NCBI GenBank assembly: GCA_002399785.1
Contig: DHEH01000004.1
Span: forward strand, 150,126-214,057
Direction: 5' to 3'
Source: Caryophanales bacterium UBA4855
GTDB lineage: Bacteria > Bacillota_I > Bacilli_A > RFN20 > CAG-826
DNA length: 63,932 nt
The notes under the pieces were generated by a model that saw only the letters and a program-made list of their open reading frames with translations, had not been told where the DNA came from and ran no database searches. Below, one piece after another: positions 42,883 through 51,880 of the stretch. How positions within the stretch are numbered: position 1 is the first letter of the stretch; each line of letters starts with the position of its first letter. A program made the position numbers and the translations under genes.

Positions 42883-44200
42883 ATGTCAGATAATAACAAA
42901 ACTGAAGTTTTAAATTCTAACGAAGATAATAAAACAGAAACAAAGAAAAAACCTTTTTTTCTATATTTAAAAAGAAACAATCAACAAAACAAATAATTAA
43001 AGAAGCACAAGCTGAAGCTATCAAAAAAACTGAAGAGGAAGAAAAAGTTATTAAACATGATTTTGATGCCAATCTTAAGTTCGATGATAACGCTTATGTT
43101 TCATTAAGACATATTAATGAAATCTATGACAATAATGTGCAAGCTGTTTTTGTTTTTAGTCTAGATGTTGAGCAACATGAATTTATAGTTCTTGTTGGTC
43201 CTTCTGGATGCGGAAAATCCACCACCCTCAGAATGATTGCTGGATTAAAAGAAATTTCTAACGGTGAATTACATATCGATAAAGTATTATCAAATAATTT
43301 GGCACCAAAAGATCGTAATATCGCAATGGTTTTCCAAAGTTATGCATTATATCCACATATGACTGTTTATGATAATTTAGCTTTCGGTTTAAAAATGACT
43401 CATGTTCCTGCTACTGAAATTAAAGAAAGAGTTTTAAAAGCAGCAAAGATCCTTCAAATCGAAGAATATCTTGATAGAAAGCCAAAAGCTTTATCTGGCG
43501 GACAAAGACAAAGAGTTGCTTTAGGTAGAGCTATTGTTAGAAATGCTAAAGTATTTTTAATGGATGAGCCTTTATCAAACCTTGATGCCAAATTAAGAGT
43601 TCAAATGAGAGCTTAAATCATTAAATTACATGATGCTTTACATGCTACAACAATTTATGTTACTCATGACCAAACAGAAGCTATGACAATGGCGTCTAGA
43701 ATTGTTGTTATGAATAAAGGTTATATTCAACAAATTGGTGCTCCAATTGGTATTTATAACGAACCAATAAATACATTCGTTGCTTCTTTTATTGGCGCTC
43801 CAGCCATGAACTTAATAAAAGGAAAATTTAAAAATGGAGTTGTTACTTTTGGAGACGGTAACAAATTGAATGTTCCTGAGCATATATATATAAAGGAAGG
43901 AAAATTCCTGAAGATATAATTTTAGGTATTCGTCCTGAAGATATACACACAACATTTGATAAGGTTGAAAATGGATTTGATATCGAAATTAAAGTTGCTG
44001 AATTATTAGGACATGAATATTATGTTCATACCAAATTTGCTGGTGTTGACTTAATATCTAAGACTCCTGTCGATCATAAAATCAGCATACACAATAAATG
44101 CAAAATATATTTTGATACTGAAAAACTGCACTTCTTCGATTCAAATACACAAGCAATAATTAAACAATTAAAAAGTCATCGAAACGATGACTTTTTTTAA
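42883..44200 (+). pseudogene. Decayed sugar ABC transporter ATPase gene (MsmK/UgpC type)
   Basis: The gene keeps Walker A GPSGCGKSTT, signature LSGGQRQRVALGRA and Walker B VFLMDEPLSNLDAK, and the C-terminal regulatory part IRPEDIH. It carries at least three lesions: a 1-nt loss in the T7 run at 42953-42960, a GAA-to-TAA type stop in the MRA(E)IIKLHD segment (43614-43616), and a 1-nt frameshift near 43905. It opened with a polar, lysine/glutamate-rich extension of about 80 residues (EAQAEAIKKTEEEEK) not usual in MsmK. The last codons run into a terminator. No permease or binding-protein genes adjoin it, so its transport system has been lost here. Confidence 0.87.
44171..44199 (+). terminator. 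Terminator at end of the ABC pseudogene
   Basis: AAAGTCATCG, loop AAA, CGATGACTTTTTTT. Confidence 0.88.
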
Positions 44201-44227
44201 TATCCCCTGCAAATCCCCATTATTTTG
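44199..44227 (+). repeat. Dispersed ~29-bp repeat, copy 9 (best match to consensus)
   Basis: TGCAAATCCCCATTATTTTG in full, preceded by a CCCC run. It lies directly 3' of the GGDEF gene. Confidence 0.8.
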
Positions 44228-44235
44228 TTTGAAAC

Positions 44236-45309
44236 TTACATTTTGTTTTTATAATTCTTTTTATCTTTATACATTGCTTGATTGCTTTCGAATAAAGCTT
44301 TTTCAAGATCTTTTTTATTAAAATAATTAGCGTAACCAAACGAAGCCATATAAGGAGTAAGACTCAATTCTCTCTTCACTAAAGCTATATATTTTTTAAC
44401 ATCTGCTTCGCTTTTATTGATAGCAATAACCATAAATTCATCACCACCAATACGATAAACTCTAAATCCTCTATATAAAAAGTTGTTTAAACAACTTGCC
44501 AAAGTACACAATGCTTTATCTCCCTCTTTATGTCCTTGTGTATCGTTAATTGCTTTTAAACCATTTAAATCAACCATAATCAAAACTAAATAAGGTTTAT
44601 AAAATTTACTAACATCTTGAAAGAAACTTTGGCGGTTAAAAACTCCTGTCATATCATCGACATGAGAATGTCTAATAAATAAACATAGATAATAAAAGAG
44701 ACACGACATCATTAGTGTTGTTTCGGTCAAAAAACTATAATTAAAAAACGACTCCAAAAATGAACCGATTATTGCAACAAACGCTAATAAAAACACTGTC
44801 AATACTTCTATACGATCAAATTTAGAAGAAAAAACAAACGTTAAAACCAACATCAACACAATATAAAAGCCACTTATAATTAACGGAAGTAAACCAATCG
44901 GACCTTTATGAAAATTATTTAATTCATCAAAAGAAAACACAATTTTTGTAAATGGAGAAGTTATAACAAATATAGCTTCTATAGCTAATGGAATAAGTAA
45001 AAGCCAAATGAATTTTGCTATTTTTTCTCTTCTGAACAAAATTAAAACCAATATAACAATGCATAATGTACGTAATAAATAACCTAAAATCGATGTTACA
45101 TATCGCCAATTATTTAAAGTATCTAACGTCCTAAAATAATAATCAAGAATTGATGAAGCATCAAGAATTGCCAATGCTCCGATAAAAACAAAAAATAAAA
45201 TGTTGGTATACTTATCGCTAAATCGATTTCCTATAAAGATTATTAAAAAGGAAAATAGCGAAACCCAAATAACAAAATTACTTGTAATGATCTCATGAAA
45301 AAAATTCAT
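44236..45309 (-). CDS. Membrane GGDEF diguanylate cyclase
   Basis: A 357-residue protein. Seven or eight hydrophobic helices fill residues 1-200, then a GGDEF domain: DDMTGVFNRQSF, LIMVDLNGLKAINDTQGH, the intact active site RIGGDEFMV and ASFGYANY. There is no RxxD inhibitory site in the expected place. It should make c-di-GMP in response to a membrane signal. The ATG at 45309 is preferred because TATAAT lies 7 nt upstream; the ATG at 45318 overlaps that box. Inverted copies of the dispersed repeat flank the gene (44199-44227 and 45423-45452). It may add to the c-di-GMP pool sensed by the two riboswitches. Confidence 0.87.
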   Translation of the reverse strand: MNFFHEIITSNFVIWVSLFSFLIIFIGNRFSDKYTNILFFVFIGALAILDASSILDYYFRTLDTLNNWRYVTSILGYLLRTLCIVILVLILFRREKIAKFIWLLLIPLAIEAIFVITSPFTKIVFSFDELNNFHKGPIGLLPLIISGFYIVLMLVLTFVFSSKFDRIEVLTVFLLAFVAIIGSFLESFFNYSFLTETTLMMSCLFYYLCLFIRHSHVDDMTGVFNRQSFFQDVSKFYKPYLVLIMVDLNGLKAINDTQGHKEGDKALCTLASCLNNFLYRGFRVYRIGGDEFMVIAINKSEADVKKYIALVKRELSLTPYMASFGYANYFNKKDLEKALFESNQAMYKDKKNYKNKM

Positions 45310-45316
45310 TTGAAAC

Positions 45317-45322
45317 ATTATA
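45317..45322 (-). promoter_or_regulatory. -10 box of the membrane GGDEF gene, probably leaderless
   Basis: TATAAT on the minus strand and then 7 nt to the ATG at 45309, with no ribosome site. Confidence 0.5.
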
Positions 45323-45422
45323 ACACAAACTTTTAAGGTTAAAACAAATAACGATTTATTTATTTTGTATAAAATTTAATATGTTATTTAATAAGTAACA
45401 CATACAATAAATAAAATTAAGA

Positions 45423-45452
45423 CAAAATAAGGTGATTTAGCAAGGGATATTG
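45423..45452 (-). repeat. Dispersed ~29-bp repeat, copy 10
   Basis: Minus strand CCCTTGCTAAATCACC, then TTATTTTG. It lies just 3' of the histidine-kinase gene. Confidence 0.55.
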
Positions 45453-45456
45453 AATA

Positions 45457-46818
45457 TTAACTCTCTTTTAAAGGAATAAACAATAAGGTTATATTAAATA
45501 TGTTATTGTCATAATTAATTTGCATTGTTCCATGATATTTTTCGCAAATTAATCTAATAGATTTCAATCCATAACCATGATGAACGGTATCGTTTTTATT
45601 TGATTTTGGTAATCCGTTGACTAATTTAATATCGTTATCAAAGGAATTCTTCTCTGATATTGATATCATGTTTCCTATTGCTTTAATTCTTAGAGTAATA
45701 ATTTTTTTATCATTAGATAAGTTCGAAACAGCTTCAATTGCGTTATCAATAATGTTGCCAAATAAAGAATAAATATCTTCTTCATTCATAAAATTAAGTA
45801 CTTCTCCATCTGCAATACATGAGAATTTAATACCTTTCTTAGAACATACTAAAGACTTTTCAGACAAAATAACATTTAAAGTATTATTGGAGGTTTTTAT
45901 TGAAGAGTCGTAAATATTTATTAATTTATTAACGTTTTCAATAGCTGATTCATTAATGTTTTGTTCTTTACCAAGTTTACGAATTTGATGACGAAAATCA
46001 TGACATTTAATATTAATCAAATCTATAGTTTCTTTTGAAATTTGATATTGGTTTTTTTCTTCTTTTCGAATTTCTTTTACAATTTCTATGTTGTGTTTTA
46101 GATTGTTCCCGTAGAACATTTCAAATAAGAAAAACAAACCAATGAGACAACATAAAGCGATTACAATTGAAATAATTCCGATATAAATTCTTTCATAATG
46201 AATTGTGGCATAAAACGATACCGTACTGCTTATAACGATATCAGTAATTAAAAAGAACGTACCAATGACTAAGAATTTTAAATTAGATTTTGAGGAATTA
46301 GTGTCGAATTCTTGGCTGCCTTTTATACGATTAGCAAAAAGAATAAACATCAACCAATAAATAATAATATAAGAACTAAAATATATAAGTTGATCAACTG
46401 GGCCACTAAATAAACCCAATGTATCTTTGGAATACATACCACCATTTTGATATTCATTTAAATTTAAAAAATTACTCAAAGAAAAATAAGTCTCATAAGC
46501 AATGTGCTCAATCGTATAGCCGCTAATCATCGAAAATAAAAGCATTTTCCATTCAACATCGAACAAAAACATGCTAGCAAAATACGTAAAAACAAACATC
46601 AAAAAAAACATAATCATCAAATAAAAAGCGTTTGAAGTTGGAATAGGAAATATAAAAGCAAAGATAAAACAAGCTAATATTGCAAGAATTGCTCTAAGCC
46701 AAAAATGACTCTTTTTTTGAAATCGAAAAACAAATAAACCCTCACCAAATATCAACCACCCCATAAAGATCAATCGATAAAAAAACAATCCACTAATAGG
46801 ATATAAATACTCGATCAT
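45457..46818 (-). CDS. AgrC-like membrane sensor kinase (GHKL type)
   Basis: A 453-residue protein: about seven membrane helices (1-245), a helix with the phospho-accepting region CHDFRHQIRKLG (HDFRHQ), and a GHKL ATP-binding domain with NIIDNAIEAV (N box) and HGYGLKSIRLI (G box). This is the AgrC/ComD/quorum-sensing kinase plan. It overlaps the LytTR regulator gene by ATGA and is the second gene of the pair. No AgrB/AgrD peptide genes are visible, so the ligand is unknown. A repeat copy lies directly after the gene. Confidence 0.88.
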   Translation of the reverse strand: MIEYLYPISGLFFYRLIFMGWLIFGEGLFVFRFQKKSHFWLRAILAILACFIFAFIFPIPTSNAFYLMIMFFLMFVFTYFASMFLFDVEWKMLLFSMISGYTIEHIAYETYFSLSNFLNLNEYQNGGMYSKDTLGLFSGPVDQLIYFSSYIIIYWLMFILFANRIKGSQEFDTNSSKSNLKFLVIGTFFLITDIVISSTVSFYATIHYERIYIGIISIVIALCCLIGLFFLFEMFYGNNLKHNIEIVKEIRKEEKNQYQISKETIDLINIKCHDFRHQIRKLGKEQNINESAIENVNKLINIYDSSIKTSNNTLNVILSEKSLVCSKKGIKFSCIADGEVLNFMNEEDIYSLFGNIIDNAIEAVSNLSNDKKIITLRIKAIGNMISISEKNSFDNDIKLVNGLPKSNKNDTVHHGYGLKSIRLICEKYHGTMQINYDNNIFNITLLFIPLKES

Positions 46819-47522
46819 TGTCCTAAATACCCACTCAAATCAATTAAAAATTTCTTCCTTTTTGGATGTGAAATTAATAACTTTTCACCATGAACAATCG
46901 CGTTATATCCATCAACACTTTCGACATAGGCTAAATTAACTAAAAAACACGAATTACACAAAGAAAAATGGTAATCTCTCAATTCTTTTTCAGAACTATT
47001 TAATGAACCTCTACACATAAAATCACCATTTTTTGTATGGTAAATAAGTGAGTGATTTAGCACTTCGACAAAGAAAATATCTTTAACAAGCAAAACAACT
47101 TTAACACCATTCGATTGGATAAGTACTTTTTGTACCTTCTTAGTATTAATATTATTAAAAATAGATGTCATTCTATTAGAAAAATCATAATAAGAAATAG
47201 GTTTAACAATGTAATCGACAGCTTTAACTTTATATCCTTCAATTGCATATTGGGATAAATTAGTCATAAAAACTAATACGACTTCTGAATCAATTTCACG
47301 TAATTTTTCTGAAACTTCAATTCCGTTTATATCGCTACTTAATTCGATATCCATTAGAACAAGATCAAAAATTCCAAATTCTAAATTAAATAAGAACTCT
47401 TTTCCATTGTTAAAAACTTTTAAAGCTATTTTTTCATTTAAGTTTTCTGAAAGCTTTTTAAAAAATTCCTTTAAAAGTTCTTGTTCTTTTTTCTCATCTT
47501 CAATAATTGCAATGTTAATCAT
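46815..47522 (-). CDS. LytTR response regulator (AgrA/VirR type)
   Basis: A 235-residue protein. The receiver domain (about 1-120) has the acidic pair EDE, the phospho-aspartate in LVLMDIEL, and VDYIVKPI with the conserved lysine. The LytTR DNA-binding domain (about 130-235) has FFVEVLNHSLIYHTKNG and FLVNLAYVESVDG. It works with the kinase encoded next. It stands 70 nt downstream of the glycan-surface operon, separated by a perfect 32-bp palindrome just before its start, which could be its own operator. No Shine-Dalgarno sequence is visible. Confidence 0.9.
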   Translation of the reverse strand: MINIAIIEDEKKEQELLKEFFKKLSENLNEKIALKVFNNGKEFLFNLEFGIFDLVLMDIELSSDINGIEVSEKLREIDSEVVLVFMTNLSQYAIEGYKVKAVDYIVKPISYYDFSNRMTSIFNNINTKKVQKVLIQSNGVKVVLLVKDIFFVEVLNHSLIYHTKNGDFMCRGSLNSSEKELRDYHFSLCNSCFLVNLAYVESVDGYNAIVHGEKLLISHPKRKKFLIDLSGYLGQ

Positions 47523-47530
47523 AGATTATA

Positions 47531-47562
47531 AATGGTTTACGGAAATATTTCCGTAAACCATT
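47531..47562. promoter_or_regulatory. Perfect 32-bp palindrome upstream of the LytTR regulator gene
   Basis: Arms AATGGTTTACGGAAAT and its exact reverse complement with no spacer. A TATAAT (47565-47560, minus strand) overlaps one end, so the dyad covers the likely transcription start: an operator or an mRNA 5' hairpin. There is no T-run to make it a terminator. Confidence 0.6.
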
Positions 47563-47592
47563 ATATTAGTTTTCCTTTTAAACTGCTAGTAA

Positions 47593-48135
47593 CTACATCT
47601 TAACTTCTTTTTTATTTGCACTTTTTTCTTTATCTGCTAAATCTTTGTGATGCAAGATAATTAAAGCAGATGGATAACATAGAGCAAATGATATTAAAGC
47701 GGAAATTGGGGTAATAATCATTCCGGCTTTAATTCCCCGGTTGCCTTGAGTAAACCCTAATGAAGAGTTAGCTTTATCAAGACCTGAGATAAATAATCCA
47801 CAAGCAAGAATAATACCACCAGCAAGAATCAATACACCGCTAACAATCGCCATAATTGTGATCACTTTATCATTTAAGAATTTGGCATGTATTATTTGAA
47901 ATACGGCAAGAGTAAGAGCACATACAACACCAAGTACCAACATAATAAAGGCAAATACTAATAATACGTTTGATTGAATACGATCACCACTTCCAAAGGC
48001 CATTTGTAATAATGATAAGTCATCTTTATCTGCTTCAAAGTAAGCAGGTAAAGCGGCAAATACTATTGTAAGAATTCCACATAAAGCAGCAATGGCTTCA
48101 AAGATGAATAATTTCATGTTTTCTTTTAATTTCAT
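47593..48135 (-). CDS. Four-helix membrane protein, unknown function
   Basis: A 180-residue protein with four hydrophobic segments (about 8-30, 53-80, 88-115 and 130-155) and a charged C-terminus (KEKSANKKEVKM). The start at 48135 has AAGGAG about 7 nt upstream; a longer frame would begin inside the GH3 gene. It is the last gene of the surface operon (55069 to 47593), directly after a GH3 protein whose own C-terminus is a membrane helix. No known domain is recognisable. It could help anchor or export the glycan enzymes, but this is only positional. Confidence 0.65.
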   Translation of the reverse strand: MKLKENMKLFIFEAIAALCGILTIVFAALPAYFEADKDDLSLLQMAFGSGDRIQSNVLLVFAFIMLVLGVVCALTLAVFQIIHAKFLNDKVITIMAIVSGVLILAGGIILACGLFISGLDKANSSLGFTQGNRGIKAGMIITPISALISFALCYPSALIILHHKDLADKEKSANKKEVKM

Positions 48136-48146
48136 ACAATTTCTCC

Positions 48147-51086
48147 TTATACAGTTTTCTTTTTGCGCCAAGTAAAGATGACAGTTAATGTGCCCCAAGC
48201 AACAAGACCAATAGCAACACTAACATCTAATCCAATTAAAGTTGGTCTCCACCATTCTCCACTAGATGTATTGGCTCTTGTTCCGGTTTGTGAACCAAGA
48301 TCAATTCCGGTACCAACTTCAGTTCTATAAACTGTATCAATGTAAGTGAAAAGTATGTTATGTCCGGCATTTTGAAGAGCTTTAACTCCGGTTGCGCTCC
48401 ATCCTTTCTTATCTTCATCAAATAATGTATGGTTTCCGCCTGGCATTAAAGCCAAATCGTTTCCAGCTCTAATTCCTTCATCTAAATCATTAACATTTCC
48501 TGATTGATAGTAATCAGTAACGGTTGATCCACGGAATCCCCATTCATCTCTTAATAAAGAGGTAAGTAAAGCGTAAGATCCAGTTGCACGAGTAGCACCA
48601 ATTCTATCGACAGAAACCATCATGGCATTTGCTCCACCAACTTTAGTAGCAATTTCGCCTGGTTTTGCCCAGATTTCTCTAAGTGATTGTTCACTCATCC
48701 ATTTGAATTGTCCGTTTCTACCTTCATCTGTATCGTTTCCGGCAAAGTGTTTCATATAAGCATAAACACCATTTTCAGTACAACCTTTGATTGCGTAAGC
48801 AACGAATAAACCACACATATATCCATCTTCTGAGAAATATTCAAAGTTTCTTCCACCTAATGGAGATCTATGAACGTTACATCCTGGAGCATACCATCCT
48901 TGAATACCTAAGGCTTGACCTTCAGATCCAATTGCGTTTCCCCATTTGAACGCTTGTTTAATATCCCAAGTTGAAGCAAGAATGTTGCTTGCAGGATATT
49001 TAATAGCATGTCCATCTTCACCGGTAGCAATTCCGCTAGTGAAACCTGTTCCACCATCTGAATCTTTACAAGCTGGTTTTTTAATTGAAGGAATAGCAAT
49101 AGTTCCGAATCCGCCACCAGCACTTAAGTTTGCTAATTCTTCAACTGATAATTGTTCAATTAATTGTTGCCATTTTGGATCGTCATATGGTAATCCTTTA
49201 ACATCATCTAATGTAAGATTTGTAGCAGTTGAACCAGTTGTAGGCATAACGTCTTCATCATTAACGAATGGATCGTGAACTACGAATACATTATTGTACA
49301 TTTCGGAAGTCATCTTTCTTGTATCAGTTGAAACTGGGAAAGTAGTTTTAAAATCCGATCTTGTTAAATATGTAATCTCTTGATTGTAATTGACGTTGTT
49401 GTCTTTTCCATCAATAGATAAGGCATATTTTGTTTGTGGTTCAACACATGTTGAACTTGCTCCACTTGTAGCATTTGTATAAGTAGTAAATCTATTTTCT
49501 ACTTTATTTCCTGTTACTTCATCGGTTTCATATCTATAACCTTCACCAGCAACTTGGAATGTATTTTCTAAATAAGAATTCATTAATTTAGAATTTTCTT
49601 TCTTATTATGAACATCAGTTCTTAAAGATAATGAATAATTTCCTTTTTCAACTTCATAACCCATAAAACCATTGTTGTTGCGATCATAAGTATCGTAACT
49701 TGCCATATTTGAAACTTTGCAAGTCAAGGTTAATAATTCGCTCTTTCCTGGTTGAAGAAGACTAGTTTTTTGGAAATCTGCAAGATTGATAGCTGATTTT
49801 TCAATTCCACCAACTGTATATGGAGCACCATAATATAGTTGAACAGAATCTCTTCCTTCAACAGTTCCGGTATTTTCAACAGCAACTGTATAAATAATTT
49901 CATCGTCTGCTTTTAATTCATAATTATTATTAATTACAACACCTTCTTTATTTTTGATAGATTCAACAGTCCAAGAGAAAGATGTATAAGTTAAGCCATA
50001 TCCGAATGGATATTGAACAATAGCATCATATCCACGTCTATTTTTTCCATAAATATTTAATTCAGCATCATCGAAATAACCCTCTTCATCGGCTGTTTCA
50101 TACCATTTATAACCAACATAAATATCTTCAGCATAATCAGTGTATCTTCCACCTTTTCCACTATATGTATGAGTGGCATCTGGGCCACAATTAACATAAG
50201 ATGGGGCAGTTTTTAAATCGTAAGCGACAGTATCAGATAAATGTCCGCTTGGTTGAATATCACCACGTAAGATTTTTACAACTGATTCAGTTCCATAAAA
50301 TCCTGGGTAACCAATATACATACAAGCATCAATCTTGGAATAATCAACAAAACCTAATTCCATTGGTGCACTTGAATTAACTAAAACAACGACATTCTCG
50401 AACTTTTTAGTGACTTCTCTAACCATGATAGTTTCTCTTTTGGAGAGAGCTAAATAATTTCTTGAAGTATCAACTGTTCCGTTTTCATCATATTGAACTT
50501 TTGGTAAATCATCGCCTTCAGTTGCTCTTCTTGATAAAACAATGATTGCAGTATCTGAAAATTCTACTGCATTATTCATTAATTCCTCACTATAAAATGA
50601 TGTATCTGGATCATATGTACGATAATAAGTCGAATGTTGATTTTGATCAGGAGAACCTTCTCTTCTATAAGATAATTTATTGTAAGCTGATGCTAAATCT
50701 TCATTAATTTCAATGCCGTTATCTCTAAAAGCTTGATATAAAGATATTTTATCTTGTGAATATCCACCTTCACTTGACCCTCCACCTTGATAAAGGAAGC
50801 CATTATCACTGCTTCCCCAACCAAAGAGGTTTACTTTATTATTAGCTAATGGTAAACAATTGTTTTCATTTTTTAATAAAACTGTTCCGTTACCTTGAAT
50901 TTCTTTTGCTAAAGCTTTTCCTTGGGTTAAAGCTTCAGTAGTTTGATCATCGATAATAATTGATGATTTTGATAAAAATGTATCAATAATACCACCATTT
51001 GCATAAGCGACTGTATTAGCAACAACTAATAGCGAAGCCACCATAACAATAGCTGATAAATTAATAACTGCTGATGTTCTTTTCAT
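48147..51086 (-). CDS. Membrane-anchored GH3 glycosidase with circularly permuted domains
   Basis: A 979-residue protein with an N-terminal membrane/signal segment (about 10-30) and a C-terminal membrane helix followed by RKKKTV. The alpha/beta sandwich domain comes first (KNENNCLPLANNKVNLFGWG, about 70-300), then a fibronectin-like domain (about 370-460), then the TIM barrel (about 600-930) with KDSDGGTGF, NVHRSPLGGRNFEYFSED, KHFAGND and the nucleophile region STVTDYYQSG. This C-domain-first order is known in some GH3 beta-glucosidases. The enzyme is likely tethered outside and trims beta-linked glycans. The preceding gene encodes a glycan-binding lipoprotein. Confidence 0.87.
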   Translation of the reverse strand: MKRTSAVINLSAIVMVASLLVVANTVAYANGGIIDTFLSKSSIIIDDQTTEALTQGKALAKEIQGNGTVLLKNENNCLPLANNKVNLFGWGSSDNGFLYQGGGSSEGGYSQDKISLYQAFRDNGIEINEDLASAYNKLSYRREGSPDQNQHSTYYRTYDPDTSFYSEELMNNAVEFSDTAIIVLSRRATEGDDLPKVQYDENGTVDTSRNYLALSKRETIMVREVTKKFENVVVLVNSSAPMELGFVDYSKIDACMYIGYPGFYGTESVVKILRGDIQPSGHLSDTVAYDLKTAPSYVNCGPDATHTYSGKGGRYTDYAEDIYVGYKWYETADEEGYFDDAELNIYGKNRRGYDAIVQYPFGYGLTYTSFSWTVESIKNKEGVVINNNYELKADDEIIYTVAVENTGTVEGRDSVQLYYGAPYTVGGIEKSAINLADFQKTSLLQPGKSELLTLTCKVSNMASYDTYDRNNNGFMGYEVEKGNYSLSLRTDVHNKKENSKLMNSYLENTFQVAGEGYRYETDEVTGNKVENRFTTYTNATSGASSTCVEPQTKYALSIDGKDNNVNYNQEITYLTRSDFKTTFPVSTDTRKMTSEMYNNVFVVHDPFVNDEDVMPTTGSTATNLTLDDVKGLPYDDPKWQQLIEQLSVEELANLSAGGGFGTIAIPSIKKPACKDSDGGTGFTSGIATGEDGHAIKYPASNILASTWDIKQAFKWGNAIGSEGQALGIQGWYAPGCNVHRSPLGGRNFEYFSEDGYMCGLFVAYAIKGCTENGVYAYMKHFAGNDTDEGRNGQFKWMSEQSLREIWAKPGEIATKVGGANAMMVSVDRIGATRATGSYALLTSLLRDEWGFRGSTVTDYYQSGNVNDLDEGIRAGNDLALMPGGNHTLFDEDKKGWSATGVKALQNAGHNILFTYIDTVYRTEVGTGIDLGSQTGTRANTSSGEWWRPTLIGLDVSVAIGLVAWGTLTVIFTWRKKKTV

Positions 51087-51097
51087 ATTCTATTCCT

Positions 51098-51814
51098 TTA
51101 TTTTCCGTAATTTGTTGCTACTAAATTGAAGCAATCTGTATTTGGGAAAGCACCATTGACTTTGATATACATTGTGTGTGTACCTTTTGCTAAATCTAAA
51201 CTTCCTAAACTGACTGTTTTCCAGTTATACCATTGATTTTGTTCGGTATGACCGAAATCTTTAAATCCACCAGATGTTAATGTATTAGCGAATGTTTCAT
51301 CAGCTTTTTTGTCGATATAATACGCAACATTTTCATCTAAATTAAAAGAAGATTCGTATTTAGCACTAACAGTTTGAAATTCAACATTGCATTTATCTTC
51401 AAGAGTAAAAGAGAAAGCAAGAATTGAAGGAGCAGCAATACACGCTATACACATGCCATTGCTTGCTGTAGCAGGAGCCCCTGGAGTCTCAAAAAATCCA
51501 CCACATCCAGCTTGTAAAGTGCAGCCACTTGTATCGCAATCTTCTGCTTCAGCAACAAAAGTTCCGTCAGCATTAATTGTTGAAATAACTTCGATATCTA
51601 AATCACCAAAATTATTTGTTGGTCCGTCTCCGTCTCCATCACCATCACCGTTTCCATCATCAGGAACAATTCCAGTTGTTGGATCTTCATATTCAAAATC
51701 GCCTTCTGTAATATCTCCACCATCATCAATAATTGGTGTATTTACATTACAGGAAGCTAACATTAGAACACTTAATAATGAAGTGGTTAATGTTAATAAT
51801 TTAATCCTTTTCAT
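51098..51814 (-). CDS. Glycan-binding lipoprotein, CBM6/35-like
   Basis: A 238-residue lipoprotein: lipobox LMLASC with the lipidated Cys22, then an acidic Gly/Asp spacer (GNGDGDGDGDG), then a beta-sandwich domain ending WYNWKTVSLGSLDLAKGTHT and NTDCFNLVATNYGK. The last part closely matches four domains in the 1062-residue lipoprotein encoded upstream, and resembles family 6/35 carbohydrate-binding modules. Six cysteines in the middle (CDTSGCTLQAGC, CIAC) are unusual for such a module and could form disulfides or bind metal. The start is at 51814, since the longer frame lacks the basic start of a signal peptide. An intercistronic hairpin lies just upstream. Confidence 0.72.
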   Translation of the reverse strand: MKRIKLLTLTTSLLSVLMLASCNVNTPIIDDGGDITEGDFEYEDPTTGIVPDDGNGDGDGDGDGPTNNFGDLDIEVISTINADGTFVAEAEDCDTSGCTLQAGCGGFFETPGAPATASNGMCIACIAAPSILAFSFTLEDKCNVEFQTVSAKYESSFNLDENVAYYIDKKADETFANTLTSGGFKDFGHTEQNQWYNWKTVSLGSLDLAKGTHTMYIKVNGAFPNTDCFNLVATNYGK

Positions 51815-51834
51815 ATTTATTTCCTTTCTTATAA

Positions 51835-51868
51835 ATCGAGAGAAATTCAATATGGAATTTCTCTCGAT
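51835..51868. other. Intercistronic hairpin in the surface operon
   Basis: ATCGAGAGAAATTC, loop AATATG, GAATTTCTCTCGAT: a perfect 14-bp stem between the large and the small lipoprotein genes. There is no clear T-run on the minus strand, so it is a processing or attenuation hairpin rather than a full terminator. Confidence 0.65.
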
Positions 51869-51880
51869 ACTTTAAATCAA

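Noticed and set aside
47525..47530. TATAAT just before the LytTR gene as a leaderless promoter
   Set aside because: Only 2 nt separate it from the ATG, so transcription would start inside the gene; the TATAAT at 47560-47565 fits better.
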